From assembly GCF_907164845.1 (NCBI RefSeq), contig NZ_OU015430.1, positions 2,704,594-2,768,593 on the forward strand: 64,000 bases of DNA. The letters run 5' to 3'. Both the position numbers and the translations under genes were made by a program. The notes under the pieces are model-generated. The model ran no database searches. It saw nothing but the letters and a program-made list of their open reading frames with translations, and had not been told where the DNA came from. Positions 19,301-27,598 of this stretch are shown piece by piece (the stretch's first letter is position 1; every line of letters starts with the position of its first letter). The stretch comes from Lysobacter luteus (GTDB lineage: Bacteria; Pseudomonadota; Gammaproteobacteria; Xanthomonadales; Xanthomonadaceae).

Positions 19301-19956
19301 GGCGAACCCGCAGCTCGATCACCGGACTGATCGCACGGCTGGCCGCAGGGGGGATGGTGGCCGCGGGCCTGGCGGCGGGCGTGGTCGGCGCCGCTGCGGC
19401 CGCAACGCCGGCGGTCACCCCCGCGACACTGCTGTTGCAGCCTGCCGGCGCCGTCGCACCGGTCGGCTTCGACACGGTCCACACCCGGTTCGGCTTCGAG
19501 CTGCGCACGCGCTGGGGGCAACGTGTCCACGGCACCTTCCCGCGGCATGACGGCGCACTGCACACCCTGCCCGACGGGCGCCTGCAGGTGCGCATCGTGC
19601 TCGCCACCGGCGCGGTCGAGGTCGAGGAATCCGAGCGCTACACCGCGCTGGCGCGCGGCGAGCGGTTCTTCGACGCCGGACACCACCCGTTCATCGAATT
19701 CGTCTCCGAACCGCACACGGCGGAGCTGGCGCATGACGGCGGCCGCCTCCAGGGGCGGCTGACGATGCACGGCACCAGCCGGATGGAGGCGTTCACCGTG
19801 CTCCCGGCGACGTGCTCGCGGCCCGGGGTGGACTGCGACGTGGTCGTGCACGGCACGGTGTCGCGCGGCGACTACGGCCTGGATGGTTGGCGCGTCGCGC
19901 TGGCCGACACGGTGCGCTTCGACATGCGGGTCCGGTTGCAGGGCGACACGCCGTGA
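19297..19956 (+). CDS. YceI-family periplasmic lipid-binding-like protein
   Basis: The 219-aa protein has an N-terminal signal peptide (MRRTRS, then a long Ala/Gly/Val core ending near AAAAATP) and a beta-rich YceI-type domain (FDTVHTRFGFELRTRWGQ; AGHHPFIEFVSE; LTMHGTSRM). YceI proteins are lipocalin-like and bind isoprenoids or other lipids in the periplasm. The GTG start at 19297 overlaps the sixA stop as GTGA, and this start gives an intact signal peptide. The next in-frame ATG, near 19354, would cut off the basic n-region. Its own stop is overlapped by the next gene in the same way, so translation of the three is likely coupled. Confidence 0.82.
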   Translation: MRRTRSSITGLIARLAAGGMVAAGLAAGVVGAAAAATPAVTPATLLLQPAGAVAPVGFDTVHTRFGFELRTRWGQRVHGTFPRHDGALHTLPDGRLQVRIVLATGAVEVEESERYTALARGERFFDAGHHPFIEFVSEPHTAELAHDGGRLQGRLTMHGTSRMEAFTVLPATCSRPGVDCDVVVHGTVSRGDYGLDGWRVALADTVRFDMRVRLQGDTP

Positions 19957-21869
19957 CGGTCCGCCAGCTCGTTGCCGCGGTGCTCGCACTGTCGCTGTCG
20001 GCGTGCGCCACGCTGAGCCCGCACGAGGCCGACCGCGCCGCCGCGATTGCCGCCAGCGCGCGCCCCACGACGCTCGACTGCGAGCGGATCGACGCCTGCG
20101 CACAGCCCTCGCCGCTACGCGAGCTGGCCGGCCGCGCCTTCAGCGAGTCGAGCCCCGGGCAACCGCGCCACTACGCCGTGATCCTGGACAGCGGCACCGA
20201 CGCGATGCTTGCGCGGGTCAACCTGATCCGTAGCGCCACCACCGCGATCGACCTGCAGACCTACATCTTTGACGAGGACGACGCCGGCCGGCTGGTGCTC
20301 GACGAATTGCTGGCCGCCGCGCGCCGCGGCGTGCGGGTGCGGTTGCTGATGGACCAGCTGTCGGCGTTGCAGAACGTCGAGACGCTGGCCGCTTTGGCCG
20401 GCGCCCACGTCAACTTCAGCGTGCGCCTGTACAACCCGGTGCTGCGCCGCGCCCGCATCAGCTATCCGCAGTACGTGCTGGCCGCGGCCTGCTGCTGGCG
20501 CCAGCTCAACCAGCGCATGCACACCAAGCTGTTGCTGGTGGACGGTGCGATCGGCATTACCGGCGGGCGCAACTACCAGGACACCTATTACGACTGGGAC
20601 GACGAGTACAACTTCCGGGACCGCGACCTGCTGGTGGCCGGCCCGGTCGCGCGCGACATGGCGGTCGACTTCGAGACGTTCTGGACCGACCCGCGCAGCG
20701 TGCCGCCCGCGCGGCTGGTCGACGTCGGCCATGCCCTGCTGGAGGACGGCGTGCCGGTGCTTGCGCCGCATGGTTTCGACCACCCGGCGCGCGCCGAGGC
20801 GATGCGCGACGACGCCGCCGATCCGCAGCTCGTCCGCGAGCGGCTGGTCGAGCCGGCGATCGCGGTTGGCGAGGTGCGCTACATCTCCGACACGCCGGAA
20901 AAGCACAACGGCGAAGATCCCGGGCAGCTGGCGGTGGCGTCGGATTCGCTGCGCGGGCTGATCGAGTCGGCGCACCGGCAGGTGCTGTTGCAGACGCCGT
21001 ACCTGGTGCTGTCCAAGCCGGCGCAGGAAATGTTCCGGCAGTTGCACGACCGGCCGGGTGCGCCGCGCGTCATCGTCTCCACCAACAGCCTGGCGGCGAC
21101 CGACGCGTTCATCGCCTACGCGCTGTCGTACAAGTACAAGCGCCGTTACCTGCGCGAGTTCGGCTTCGAGATCTACGAGTACAAGCCGTTCCCCGCGGAC
21201 GCCCCGGTCGACCTGTCCGCCACCGGCGCGGTCGTGCCCGACTACGAACCGGTGCAGGAGCGGGCGCGCACGCGCCCGCCCGACCGCGACAGCGTGCTGC
21301 GCACCGCACGCTACCGGCAGCCGTTGCGCTCGGAGTACGGCGCGACCCGCTACCTGCGCCGGCAGGCCAACGAGCCGGTGCCGCTCAAGCGCGCCGGCGT
21401 GCGGGTGGGGATGCATGCCAAGTCGCTGGTGATCGACGACCGCGTCGGCGTCGTCGGCACGCACAACTTCGACCCCCGCGGCGACCACTACAACACCGAG
21501 AGTGCGGTGGTGATCGAGGACCCGGCGTTCGCGGCGGCGCTGGAGGCGAGCATCCGGCGCGATATCGCTCCCGGCAATTCGTGGGTGATCGCGCCACGCG
21601 ACAAGGCACCGGTGCTTTGGGGACTGGAGTACTCGCTGGCGAAGGCCTCCGAATACCTGCCGGTGTTCGACCTGTGGCCGGTGCGCTATGCGACCAGCTA
21701 CGAGTTCGTGCCGGGGCCAACATGCCCGGGGCCGCTGCCGCCGGACCACCCGCGGTTCCGCGAGTGCCACCGGCCGGTCGGGGATTTCCCCGAGGTCAAC
21801 CTGGCGCTGAAGGGCCTGCCGACGCGGCTGTTCACCGCGTTCGGCGCGGGGCTGGCGCCGATCCTGTAG
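19953..21869 (+). CDS. Phospholipase D family lipoprotein (cardiolipin synthase C-like)
   Basis: The 638-aa product begins with a lipoprotein signal (MTVRQLVAAV then lipobox LSAC) and carries two HxKx4D motifs at His190 (HTKLLLVD, then TGGRNYQD) and His488 (HAKSLVID, then GTHNFDPR). Length and layout resemble ClsC/YmdC-type PLD enzymes. The lipid anchor suggests action on envelope phospholipids from the periplasmic side (inference). The GTG start at 19953 overlaps the yceI stop (GTGA). The C-terminal ~150 residues after the second motif include a Cys/Pro-containing tail (GPTCPGPLPP). It is a paralogue of the protein at 990-2585, which lacks a lipobox. Confidence 0.83.
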   Translation: MTVRQLVAAVLALSLSACATLSPHEADRAAAIAASARPTTLDCERIDACAQPSPLRELAGRAFSESSPGQPRHYAVILDSGTDAMLARVNLIRSATTAIDLQTYIFDEDDAGRLVLDELLAAARRGVRVRLLMDQLSALQNVETLAALAGAHVNFSVRLYNPVLRRARISYPQYVLAAACCWRQLNQRMHTKLLLVDGAIGITGGRNYQDTYYDWDDEYNFRDRDLLVAGPVARDMAVDFETFWTDPRSVPPARLVDVGHALLEDGVPVLAPHGFDHPARAEAMRDDAADPQLVRERLVEPAIAVGEVRYISDTPEKHNGEDPGQLAVASDSLRGLIESAHRQVLLQTPYLVLSKPAQEMFRQLHDRPGAPRVIVSTNSLAATDAFIAYALSYKYKRRYLREFGFEIYEYKPFPADAPVDLSATGAVVPDYEPVQERARTRPPDRDSVLRTARYRQPLRSEYGATRYLRRQANEPVPLKRAGVRVGMHAKSLVIDDRVGVVGTHNFDPRGDHYNTESAVVIEDPAFAAALEASIRRDIAPGNSWVIAPRDKAPVLWGLEYSLAKASEYLPVFDLWPVRYATSYEFVPGPTCPGPLPPDHPRFRECHRPVGDFPEVNLALKGLPTRLFTAFGAGLAPIL

Positions 21870-21937
21870 GGCGGCGGGTTCTTTTCGAAGGGGTGTCGTC
21901 GGTGGGGTGACTTCTGGCCCATGGCGCTGGCGAATAG

Positions 21938-21957
21938 GTGTTGTACTTTACCAACAC
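21938..21957. promoter_or_regulatory. Inverted repeat upstream of the 71-aa gene
   Basis: GTGTTG and CAACAC arms are perfectly inverted around an eight-base AT-rich spacer in an otherwise GC-rich intergenic region. There is no T-run after it, so it does not look like an intrinsic terminator. It lies 44-63 bases before the ATG at 22001. It could be an operator or a leader hairpin; no factor is assigned. Confidence 0.4.
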
Positions 21958-22000
21958 ACCGATTCACCGACACGCTTCCCCCGACCCCAAGGACACCGCC

Positions 22001-22216
22001 ATGAACGCTTTCTCCGCCGCCCGCCCGACCAGCCGCCACAGCAACCGCGCCACCCCGAGCCCCGCCACCCGCCCGTACGCTCCCGCCGCCACCGCCTCGT
22101 TCGGCGCCCGCCGCGAACGCGACTTCGGCGTCGGCTACGGTTCCAGCAGCGGCTACGCGACCTCGCGCAGCTACACCACCGGCAACAACGGCCCGCGCCT
22201 GTTCCGTTGCGTCTGA
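22001..22216 (+). CDS. Small Arg/Ser/Gly/Tyr-rich protein, unknown
   Basis: A 71-aa basic protein without membrane helix or signal peptide. The N-terminal half is Ala/Pro/Arg-rich, the middle reads GARRERDFGVGYGSSSGYATS, and it ends with NGPRLFRCV, containing one cysteine. The sequence looks disordered and low in complexity. The ATG at 22001 has AAGGA eight bases upstream, which supports a real gene; the frame also runs upstream to 21938 without a ribosome-binding site. I recognise no domain. It has its own upstream inverted repeat and is not tightly linked to its neighbours. Confidence 0.5.
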   Translation: MNAFSAARPTSRHSNRATPSPATRPYAPAATASFGARRERDFGVGYGSSSGYATSRSYTTGNNGPRLFRCV

Positions 22217-22406
22217 TCCGCCCGGTGGCCGCCGCACCCGCGCGCCGCGCTGCCACCTCCGCCCCCGAACGCGCGGCTCGTCCCTCCTCCTGTTCCCCGG
22301 TGTCGTACGGATGATGCCTCCCCCATCAGCCGGGCGGTGCCGGGGTCTTCTTTTCCAGGCCACGGTCCTGCAGACCACGGCTGCGCGGGTCGGCTATCGT
22401 GGTGCG

Positions 22407-22868
22407 ATGACGACGACTTCCGCATCAACGCCCGCCCCTTCCCGCGAATCCCCGTTCCGCCGCCAGGCCAGCGTCGAGCGCCTCAACGAGCTCTCGCGCG
22501 GCACCGCGATGGAGCCGCTTGGCATCGTGTTCACCGAAATCGGCGCCGACTACGTGCGCGGGACCATGCCGGTCGACGCGCGCACACGCCAGCCCTACGG
22601 GCTGCTGCATGGCGGTGCGTCGGTGCTGCTGGCCGAGACCCTCGGCAGCAGCGCCGGCAACCTGTGCGTGCCCGAAGGCAAGGTCTGCGTGGGCCTAGAG
22701 ATCAACGCCAATCACGTGCGCGCCGTCCGTGGCGGCACGGTCACCGGCACTGCGCGGCCGGTCCATGTCGGCGGCCGCACGCAGGTCTGGGAAATCCGGA
22801 TCGAAGACGAGGCGGGCCAGCTGGCCTGCATCTCGCGCCTGACACTGGCCGTGGTCAGCGCCGGCTGA
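22407..22868 (+). CDS. Hot-dog fold acyl-CoA thioesterase (YdiI/PaaI-like)
   Basis: The 153-aa protein has the hot-dog thioesterase core: FTEIGADYVRGTMPVD, LLHGGASVLLAETLGSSAG (with the catalytic-type Glu) and VGLEINANHVRAVRGG. This is very close in pattern to YdiI/MenI-type acyl-CoA hydrolases. No menaquinone genes are nearby, so a general aryl- or acyl-CoA hydrolase role is more prudent. The ATG at 22407 gives a Ser/Thr-rich leader of about 15 residues before the conserved PFRRQASVERLNEL. The 3' end overlaps the convergent YheT-like gene by 14 bases. Confidence 0.85.
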   Translation: MTTTSASTPAPSRESPFRRQASVERLNELSRGTAMEPLGIVFTEIGADYVRGTMPVDARTRQPYGLLHGGASVLLAETLGSSAGNLCVPEGKVCVGLEINANHVRAVRGGTVTGTARPVHVGGRTQVWEIRIEDEAGQLACISRLTLAVVSAG

Positions 22869-23907
22869 GCGACACCGCGTCGGCCAGCCGCTGGGCGATC
22901 CAGCGCTCGGCAAAGCCATCCAGCCGGGCATTCTCGATGAAGCCGCAATGCCCGCCGCGCGGCGACACCTCCAGCGTCGCCGATGCCGGCAACTTCAAAG
23001 CGTGGAAATCATCGACCGGAATCACCGGGTCGTCGGCCGCGGTGAGGATGCTGGCCGTGGGCTGCAGGGCGGCCAGCCGGTCGCCGGCGATCGCGTAGCC
23101 GTCGAAGTACCGCTCCAGCGTGCCGAAGTCGGTCTGCCGCTCGACCAGCCAGCGGGTCAGCGCGCGCATGCGCTGGCCCAGCACGCGGTCGTCGAAGTCA
23201 TGCAACTGCGGGAACAGCGCCCGCTTGCGCTGCAGCGAGCGCCGCCACTTCTGCTCGAAGTGCCAGGCATACACCGGCAGGCCGCGTTCCATCGCATCCA
23301 TCGTCCGTGCCGGGTCCAACACCGGGCAGACCGCGGCCACGTGCGCCAGCGACAGGCCGGCCGCCGGCGCGCGCAGGGCCAGCCGCAATGCGAAGTTGCC
23401 GCCCAGCGAATAGCCCGCGACGACAACCGGCAATCCCGACCCGCGCGGGACGAAGCGCGCGGCGACGTCGCATGCCGCATGCACCACCTCGTCGATCCGG
23501 CACGAGTGGAAGATCTCCTCGTTGAGGTGGTGCGTGCCGCCGTGGTCGCGGAAGTTGAGCCGGAACACCTCGAACCCCCGCGACAGCAGTTGCGCGGCGG
23601 TCAGGCGCATGTAGCTCGAGTCGACGCTGCCTTCCCAGCCGTGCAGCAGTAGCGCCAGCCCACGCGGCCCGCTGGCGGGCGCCAGCGCCGGTGCGACGCT
23701 GTGCAGGCCAAGCAGGCGGATACCGTCGCCGCCGTCGACCAGGTGTTCGGTGGTGGTTGCGCCGGTCGCCAGCAGGTCGCGCTCGCCACGGCGCCGACGC
23801 AACCCGCTCGAGCCGAGCGCGGTCTGCAGGTGCGCGTTGGAGAGCCAGCGCGGCGGCCGGTAATCGGCCGAGGTCAGGATCGCCGGGTTGGCGGCGGCGG
23901 TCTGCAC
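22855..23907 (-). CDS. YheT-like alpha/beta hydrolase
   Basis: The 350-aa protein has the features of the YheT/UPF0017 family: YRPPRWLSNAHLQT near the N-terminus, LLLHGWEGS as the oxyanion strand, the nucleophile elbow GYSLGGN (about residue 165), DDPVIP with the acid and GGHCGFIE with the catalytic histidine. Substrates are uncertain; relatives act on esters or lipids. The start is a GTG at 23907, just after the stop of the acyltransferase gene (10 bases between); no ATG fits before the conserved region. The two genes are probably co-transcribed. Confidence 0.82.
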   Translation of the reverse strand: MQTAAANPAILTSADYRPPRWLSNAHLQTALGSSGLRRRRGERDLLATGATTTEHLVDGGDGIRLLGLHSVAPALAPASGPRGLALLLHGWEGSVDSSYMRLTAAQLLSRGFEVFRLNFRDHGGTHHLNEEIFHSCRIDEVVHAACDVAARFVPRGSGLPVVVAGYSLGGNFALRLALRAPAAGLSLAHVAAVCPVLDPARTMDAMERGLPVYAWHFEQKWRRSLQRKRALFPQLHDFDDRVLGQRMRALTRWLVERQTDFGTLERYFDGYAIAGDRLAALQPTASILTAADDPVIPVDDFHALKLPASATLEVSPRGGHCGFIENARLDGFAERWIAQRLADAVSLSRR

Positions 23908-23917
23908 GGCCGGCGGC

Positions 23918-24721
23918 TCAGGCCGACATCGCCTCGCCGATGCGGCGGCGCGCCAGCTCGGCGATGCGGCGGCGGCCTTCGATCTCGGCGGGCGGGATCG
24001 GCTCGAGGAAATGCACCGAGCCGACCCGCGCCGGCTCGCCGAGCAGACGCAGGAAGTTGCCGACGAAGCTCTCGCCGGGGCGGAACGCCACCACCTTCTG
24101 GGCCGAGCAGTGCTCGCCGTAACACAGTGCGACCGGCTGCACCGGCACGCCGGCCTCGACCGCGGCCAGGAAGATCCGCGCATGGAACGGACCCAGCTCG
24201 CCACCGCCGCGCGCCCCACCCTCCGGGAACACCCCGACGGCCTGGCCGTTGCGCAGCCGCGCCAGCATCTCGTGCAACACGCCGCCGAGCGATTCGGTGC
24301 TCCCCCGCGAGTGGAAGATCGTCTGCGCGCGGGTCGCCATCCAGCCCACCAGCGGCCAGCTGCGGATCTCGCGCTTGGCCACGAAGCCCATCATCCGTTG
24401 GCTGTGCAGCGCGGTGATGTCGATCCAGCTGACGTGGTTGGCGACGAACATCGCCGCCCCGGGCAGCGGCGTGCCGACCCGCCGCATGCGGAAGCCGAAC
24501 ACCCGCATCAACCCGTTCGACCAGCCTCGGATCACGCGTTGCTCGAGCGTCTCCCCGCCGACCATGAGGTCCTTGGTCAGCGGCGTGACCAGCAGCAGCA
24601 CCAGGGGCAGGTCGATGAGCACGTGCCACAGCAGCATCGGCACCCGGACCAGGTAACGCAGGCCACGCGCCAGCGGTGAGGACCGGGGCGCGGGAGCGGC
24701 GGCGGAGGGGGGCGCATTCAT
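23918..24721 (-). CDS. PlsC-like 1-acyl-glycerol-3-phosphate acyltransferase
   Basis: The 267-aa protein has a hydrophobic N-terminal helix (LLWHVLIDLPLVLLLVTPL) and the acyltransferase motifs NHVSWID (NHx4D block), the FPEGG block (GVFPEGGARGGG) and PVQPVAL. PlsC-type enzymes add the second acyl chain to lysophosphatidic acid at the inner membrane; in this subfamily other lysolipid acceptors are possible. The ATG at 24721 starts a Pro/Ala-rich leader; in-frame sequence further upstream is not protein-like. It sits upstream of the YheT-like hydrolase and is divergent from the TPR gene. Confidence 0.86.
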   Translation of the reverse strand: MNAPPSAAAPAPRSSPLARGLRYLVRVPMLLWHVLIDLPLVLLLVTPLTKDLMVGGETLEQRVIRGWSNGLMRVFGFRMRRVGTPLPGAAMFVANHVSWIDITALHSQRMMGFVAKREIRSWPLVGWMATRAQTIFHSRGSTESLGGVLHEMLARLRNGQAVGVFPEGGARGGGELGPFHARIFLAAVEAGVPVQPVALCYGEHCSAQKVVAFRPGESFVGNFLRLLGEPARVGSVHFLEPIPPAEIEGRRRIAELARRRIGEAMSA

Positions 24722-24796
24722 CGTCGCGATGATACCCAACGTGGCTGCTGCGCCACGCCTCGCGTCTCGCCGCCGGGCCAGCGCCCACGGCGCCGC

Positions 24797-24802
24797 TACA
24801 AT
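24797..24802 (+). promoter_or_regulatory. Candidate -10 box for the TPR-sulfotransferase-like gene
   Basis: TACAAT stands out in GC-rich DNA 33 bases before the ATG at 24835, in the divergent region between the acyltransferase and TPR genes. No convincing -35 hexamer is seen at the right distance. Confidence 0.35.
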
Positions 24803-24834
24803 GCCCGGTCGCCCAATCCGCACGAGTTTCCCGC

Positions 24835-26907
24835 ATGTACGAACCGATCATCGACGCCCTCCGCCGCGGCGCCGCCGACGAAGCGCTCGCCGCCGCGCGC
24901 GAGGCCGTCGCCGCCCAGCCGCAGGACCCGGCCGCGCTTCGGTTGCTGGCCGCGGCGCAACGCCTGTCGGGCGACGAGGCCACCGCACTGGCGACCATCG
25001 ACCATGCGATCTCGATCGCACCCGACGACGCCAACCTGCACCTGGAGCGCGCCGGCATGCTGCTGGGCAGCCGCCAGCTGGACCAGGCCCAGGCCGCGCT
25101 GGCCACGAGCATCGGGCTGGACCCCAACCAGTTCCCGGCCTACATCGTCCAGGCCCAGCTTGCGCTCGGCCGCGGCGAGATCGACGAGGCCGAGCGACTG
25201 ACCCGCACCGCCGCCCGGCTGGCGCCCGAGCACCCGCAGATCGCCGCGCTGGAAGGCACCATCGCGCTGCGCCGCGGCGACGCCGACCGCTCGCTCGCCA
25301 TCCTCAGCCGCGCGTCCGAGCGTTATCCCGACGAGCCGACGCTGCGCCACGCGCTTGGCTTCGCATATCTCGCCAAGGGTCACCTGGCGTTCGCCGAGCA
25401 GGCCTTCCGCCGCCTGCGCGAGGCCCAGCCGGACTCGCTGCCGCTGCGCGCGCTGGTCGCCGACCTGCTGCGCCGGCAGGGCCGCCCGGGCGATGCCGCC
25501 GACGAGCTGGCGTCGGTCGTCGACGGTGACCGCGCCACGCCCGGTCTGCGCCGGCTGGTCGGCGAAATGGAGCTGGAGGCCGGCCGCAACGAGCGTGCGC
25601 GGGACCTGCTGCTCGCCTCGCTGGAAGCCGAACCGCGCAACCGCCGCACCCTGCTTGCACTGGCCGAGGCCTGGCGCCGGCTCAACGCCAGCGACGAGGC
25701 CCGCACAACGATCGATCGCCTGCTGGCCAGCCATCCGCAGCAGGCCGACCTGTGGCGTACACGACTGCTGTTCGAGGAGTTCGCCGGCGACGGCGCGCGC
25801 GCGGTGGTCACCCGCTGGCAGGCGGCGATGCCGGACTTCGTGCCGGCGCTCGAGGCGCAGCTGACCATCCACGACGTCGCCGGCGACAACGACGCCGCCG
25901 AGGCGATCGCCCAGCGCATCACCACGCTCGCGCCCGGCCACGCCCAGGCCGAGCTGCGGCTGGTCGACGCCAAGCTCAAGCGCGATCCCGACGAGGCGAT
26001 CGCCCACGTCGAGCGACTGCTGGCCGTCGCCGGTGACGAGCAGGCCAAACGCAACTTGCGCCAGTTGCTCGGTCGCACCTTCGACCGCGCCGGCCAGCCC
26101 GACGCCGCTGCGGCGACCTGGGCCGAGCTGCATGCCGAGGTGGTCGGCCAGCGCCTGCCGCTGCCGCCGGTCTCCGACCTGCATGGCGACTGGCCGGAGC
26201 CGGCCACGCTGGAGCAGCCCGCACCGGCAGTGCTGCTGCTGTGGGGCGCACCGGGCTCGCTGGTCGAGCGGCTGGCGACGGTGCTCGACGCCAACGGCGC
26301 GCCGCTGCGCGCCGACCGTCTTGGCCCGAACCCGCCACACGACCTGTTCCAGCGCTACACCACCGTGCCCGCGCTGGCCGACGGCAGTGCCGACCCGTCC
26401 GCGCTGGTGGCCGAATGGCGTGCCGCGCTGCCCGCCCGCGGCATTGCCGATGGCCAGGTGTTCGACTGGCTGCTGTGGTGGGACAACGCGGTGTTGCGCG
26501 CGCTGCGCCCGCACCTGCCGGAAGCAACCCTGCTGGTGGCCATCCGCGACCCGCGCGACATGCTGCTCGACTGGCTCGCGTTCGGCTCGCCCGCGCCGTT
26601 CGCGCTGGAAAGCCCCGAGGTCGGCGCGCGCTGGCTGGCACGGGTGCTTGGCCAGGTGGCCGACCTGCACGAGGCCGAGCTGCTGCCCCACCGCCTGCTC
26701 CGGATGGACGAGATCGCCAACGACCCCGGTGCGATCACCCAGGCGCTGGCCGACACCCTTGGCATCGGCCTGCGGGGCGTACCGCCGTCGCGACTGGGCG
26801 GCAGCCGTTTCCCTGCCGGTCACTGGCGTGCATTCTCGGAGTCGCTGGCCGACGCGTTCGCCGTGCTCGGGCCCGTCGCCCGCCGGCTGGGCTACGCCAG
26901 CACCTGA
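24835..26907 (+). CDS. TPR protein with C-terminal sulfotransferase-like domain
   Basis: The 690-aa protein has about ten tetratricopeptide-type repeats over residues 1-450 (for example LDQAQAALATSIGLDPNQFPAY and LAFAEQAFRRLREAQPDSLPL). The C-terminal ~240 residues resemble TPR-linked sulfotransferase-like proteins: a WGAPGSLVERL loop where the PAPS 5'-phosphate loop would be, and LLVAIRDPRDMLLDWLAFG as the 3'-phosphate region. The first loop lacks the usual RSGTT-type residues, so catalysis is doubtful. There is no signal peptide. The family is common in Xanthomonadaceae-type genomes, but its target is not known to me. Confidence 0.78.
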   Translation: MYEPIIDALRRGAADEALAAAREAVAAQPQDPAALRLLAAAQRLSGDEATALATIDHAISIAPDDANLHLERAGMLLGSRQLDQAQAALATSIGLDPNQFPAYIVQAQLALGRGEIDEAERLTRTAARLAPEHPQIAALEGTIALRRGDADRSLAILSRASERYPDEPTLRHALGFAYLAKGHLAFAEQAFRRLREAQPDSLPLRALVADLLRRQGRPGDAADELASVVDGDRATPGLRRLVGEMELEAGRNERARDLLLASLEAEPRNRRTLLALAEAWRRLNASDEARTTIDRLLASHPQQADLWRTRLLFEEFAGDGARAVVTRWQAAMPDFVPALEAQLTIHDVAGDNDAAEAIAQRITTLAPGHAQAELRLVDAKLKRDPDEAIAHVERLLAVAGDEQAKRNLRQLLGRTFDRAGQPDAAAATWAELHAEVVGQRLPLPPVSDLHGDWPEPATLEQPAPAVLLLWGAPGSLVERLATVLDANGAPLRADRLGPNPPHDLFQRYTTVPALADGSADPSALVAEWRAALPARGIADGQVFDWLLWWDNAVLRALRPHLPEATLLVAIRDPRDMLLDWLAFGSPAPFALESPEVGARWLARVLGQVADLHEAELLPHRLLRMDEIANDPGAITQALADTLGIGLRGVPPSRLGGSRFPAGHWRAFSESLADAFAVLGPVARRLGYAST

Positions 26908-26951
26908 TGCGGTCTGGCAGACTCGGGGCCCCGCCATGACGGAGCCCCGAG

Positions 26952-27587
26952 ATGCGCATCCACAGCGACAGTTTCGACCACCGCGGCGCGATCCCGGCCG
27001 AATACGCGCTCGGCGCACGCGACGCCGGCGAGGTCGGCTTCGCCCGGAACCGCAATCCGCACCTGGCCTGGGACGATGTGCCGGCAGGCACGCGCTCGTT
27101 CGCCCTGCTGTGCATCGACAGCGATGCGCCGACCGACCCCGGGCTGGTCAACAAGGCGGGCGTCGAGATCCCGGTCGACCAGCCACGCAGCGAGTTCTGC
27201 CACTGGGCGATGGTCGACCTGCCCGCCGACCTGCGCGTGATCGAGGCCGGCAGCTGCAGCGACGGCGTCACCGCGCACGGCAAGCGCACGCCACCCGGCC
27301 CGGCCGGTGCGCGGCAGGGACTGAACGACTACACCGGCTGGTTTGCCGGCGACGACGCGCTGGCCGGTGACTGGCTCGGCTACGACGGCCCGTTCCCGCC
27401 GCCCAACGACCTGCGCCCACACCGCTACTTCTTCCGCCTGTTCGCGCTCGACGTCGACCGGCTGGACGTGCCCGACCGGTTCACCGCCGCCGACGCCCTG
27501 CGCACGATGCACGGCCACGTCCTCGCCGAAGCCCTGGTGCAGGGCCATTACAGCCTGCATCCCGACCGTCCCGCGCCGGCGCTCTGA
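26952..27587 (+). CDS. YbhB/YbcL-type phosphatidylethanolamine-binding protein (PEBP)
   Basis: The 211-aa protein carries the PEBP core: NRNPHLAWDDVPAGTRSFAL, DSDAPTDPG, CHWAMVDLPADL, a Gly-rich central region (DYTGWFAGDDALAGDWLGYDGP) and HRYFFRLFALDV. It is larger than the 155-180 aa of typical YbhB/YbcL, mainly because of the central insert. PEBP-like proteins bind anionic lipids or phosphate-bearing ligands; the bacterial role is unclear. There is no signal peptide, so it is likely cytosolic. It lies 44 bases after the TPR gene and converges with uppP. Confidence 0.82.
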   Translation: MRIHSDSFDHRGAIPAEYALGARDAGEVGFARNRNPHLAWDDVPAGTRSFALLCIDSDAPTDPGLVNKAGVEIPVDQPRSEFCHWAMVDLPADLRVIEAGSCSDGVTAHGKRTPPGPAGARQGLNDYTGWFAGDDALAGDWLGYDGPFPPPNDLRPHRYFFRLFALDVDRLDVPDRFTAADALRTMHGHVLAEALVQGHYSLHPDRPAPAL

Positions 27588-27598
27588 CGCGCCGTCGA

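Noticed and set aside
22310..22365. Possible terminator (TGATG/CATCA hairpin then TCTTCTTTTCC) before the thioesterase gene
   Set aside because: The stem is only five bases and the T-rich stretch is more than 20 bases away and broken by C.
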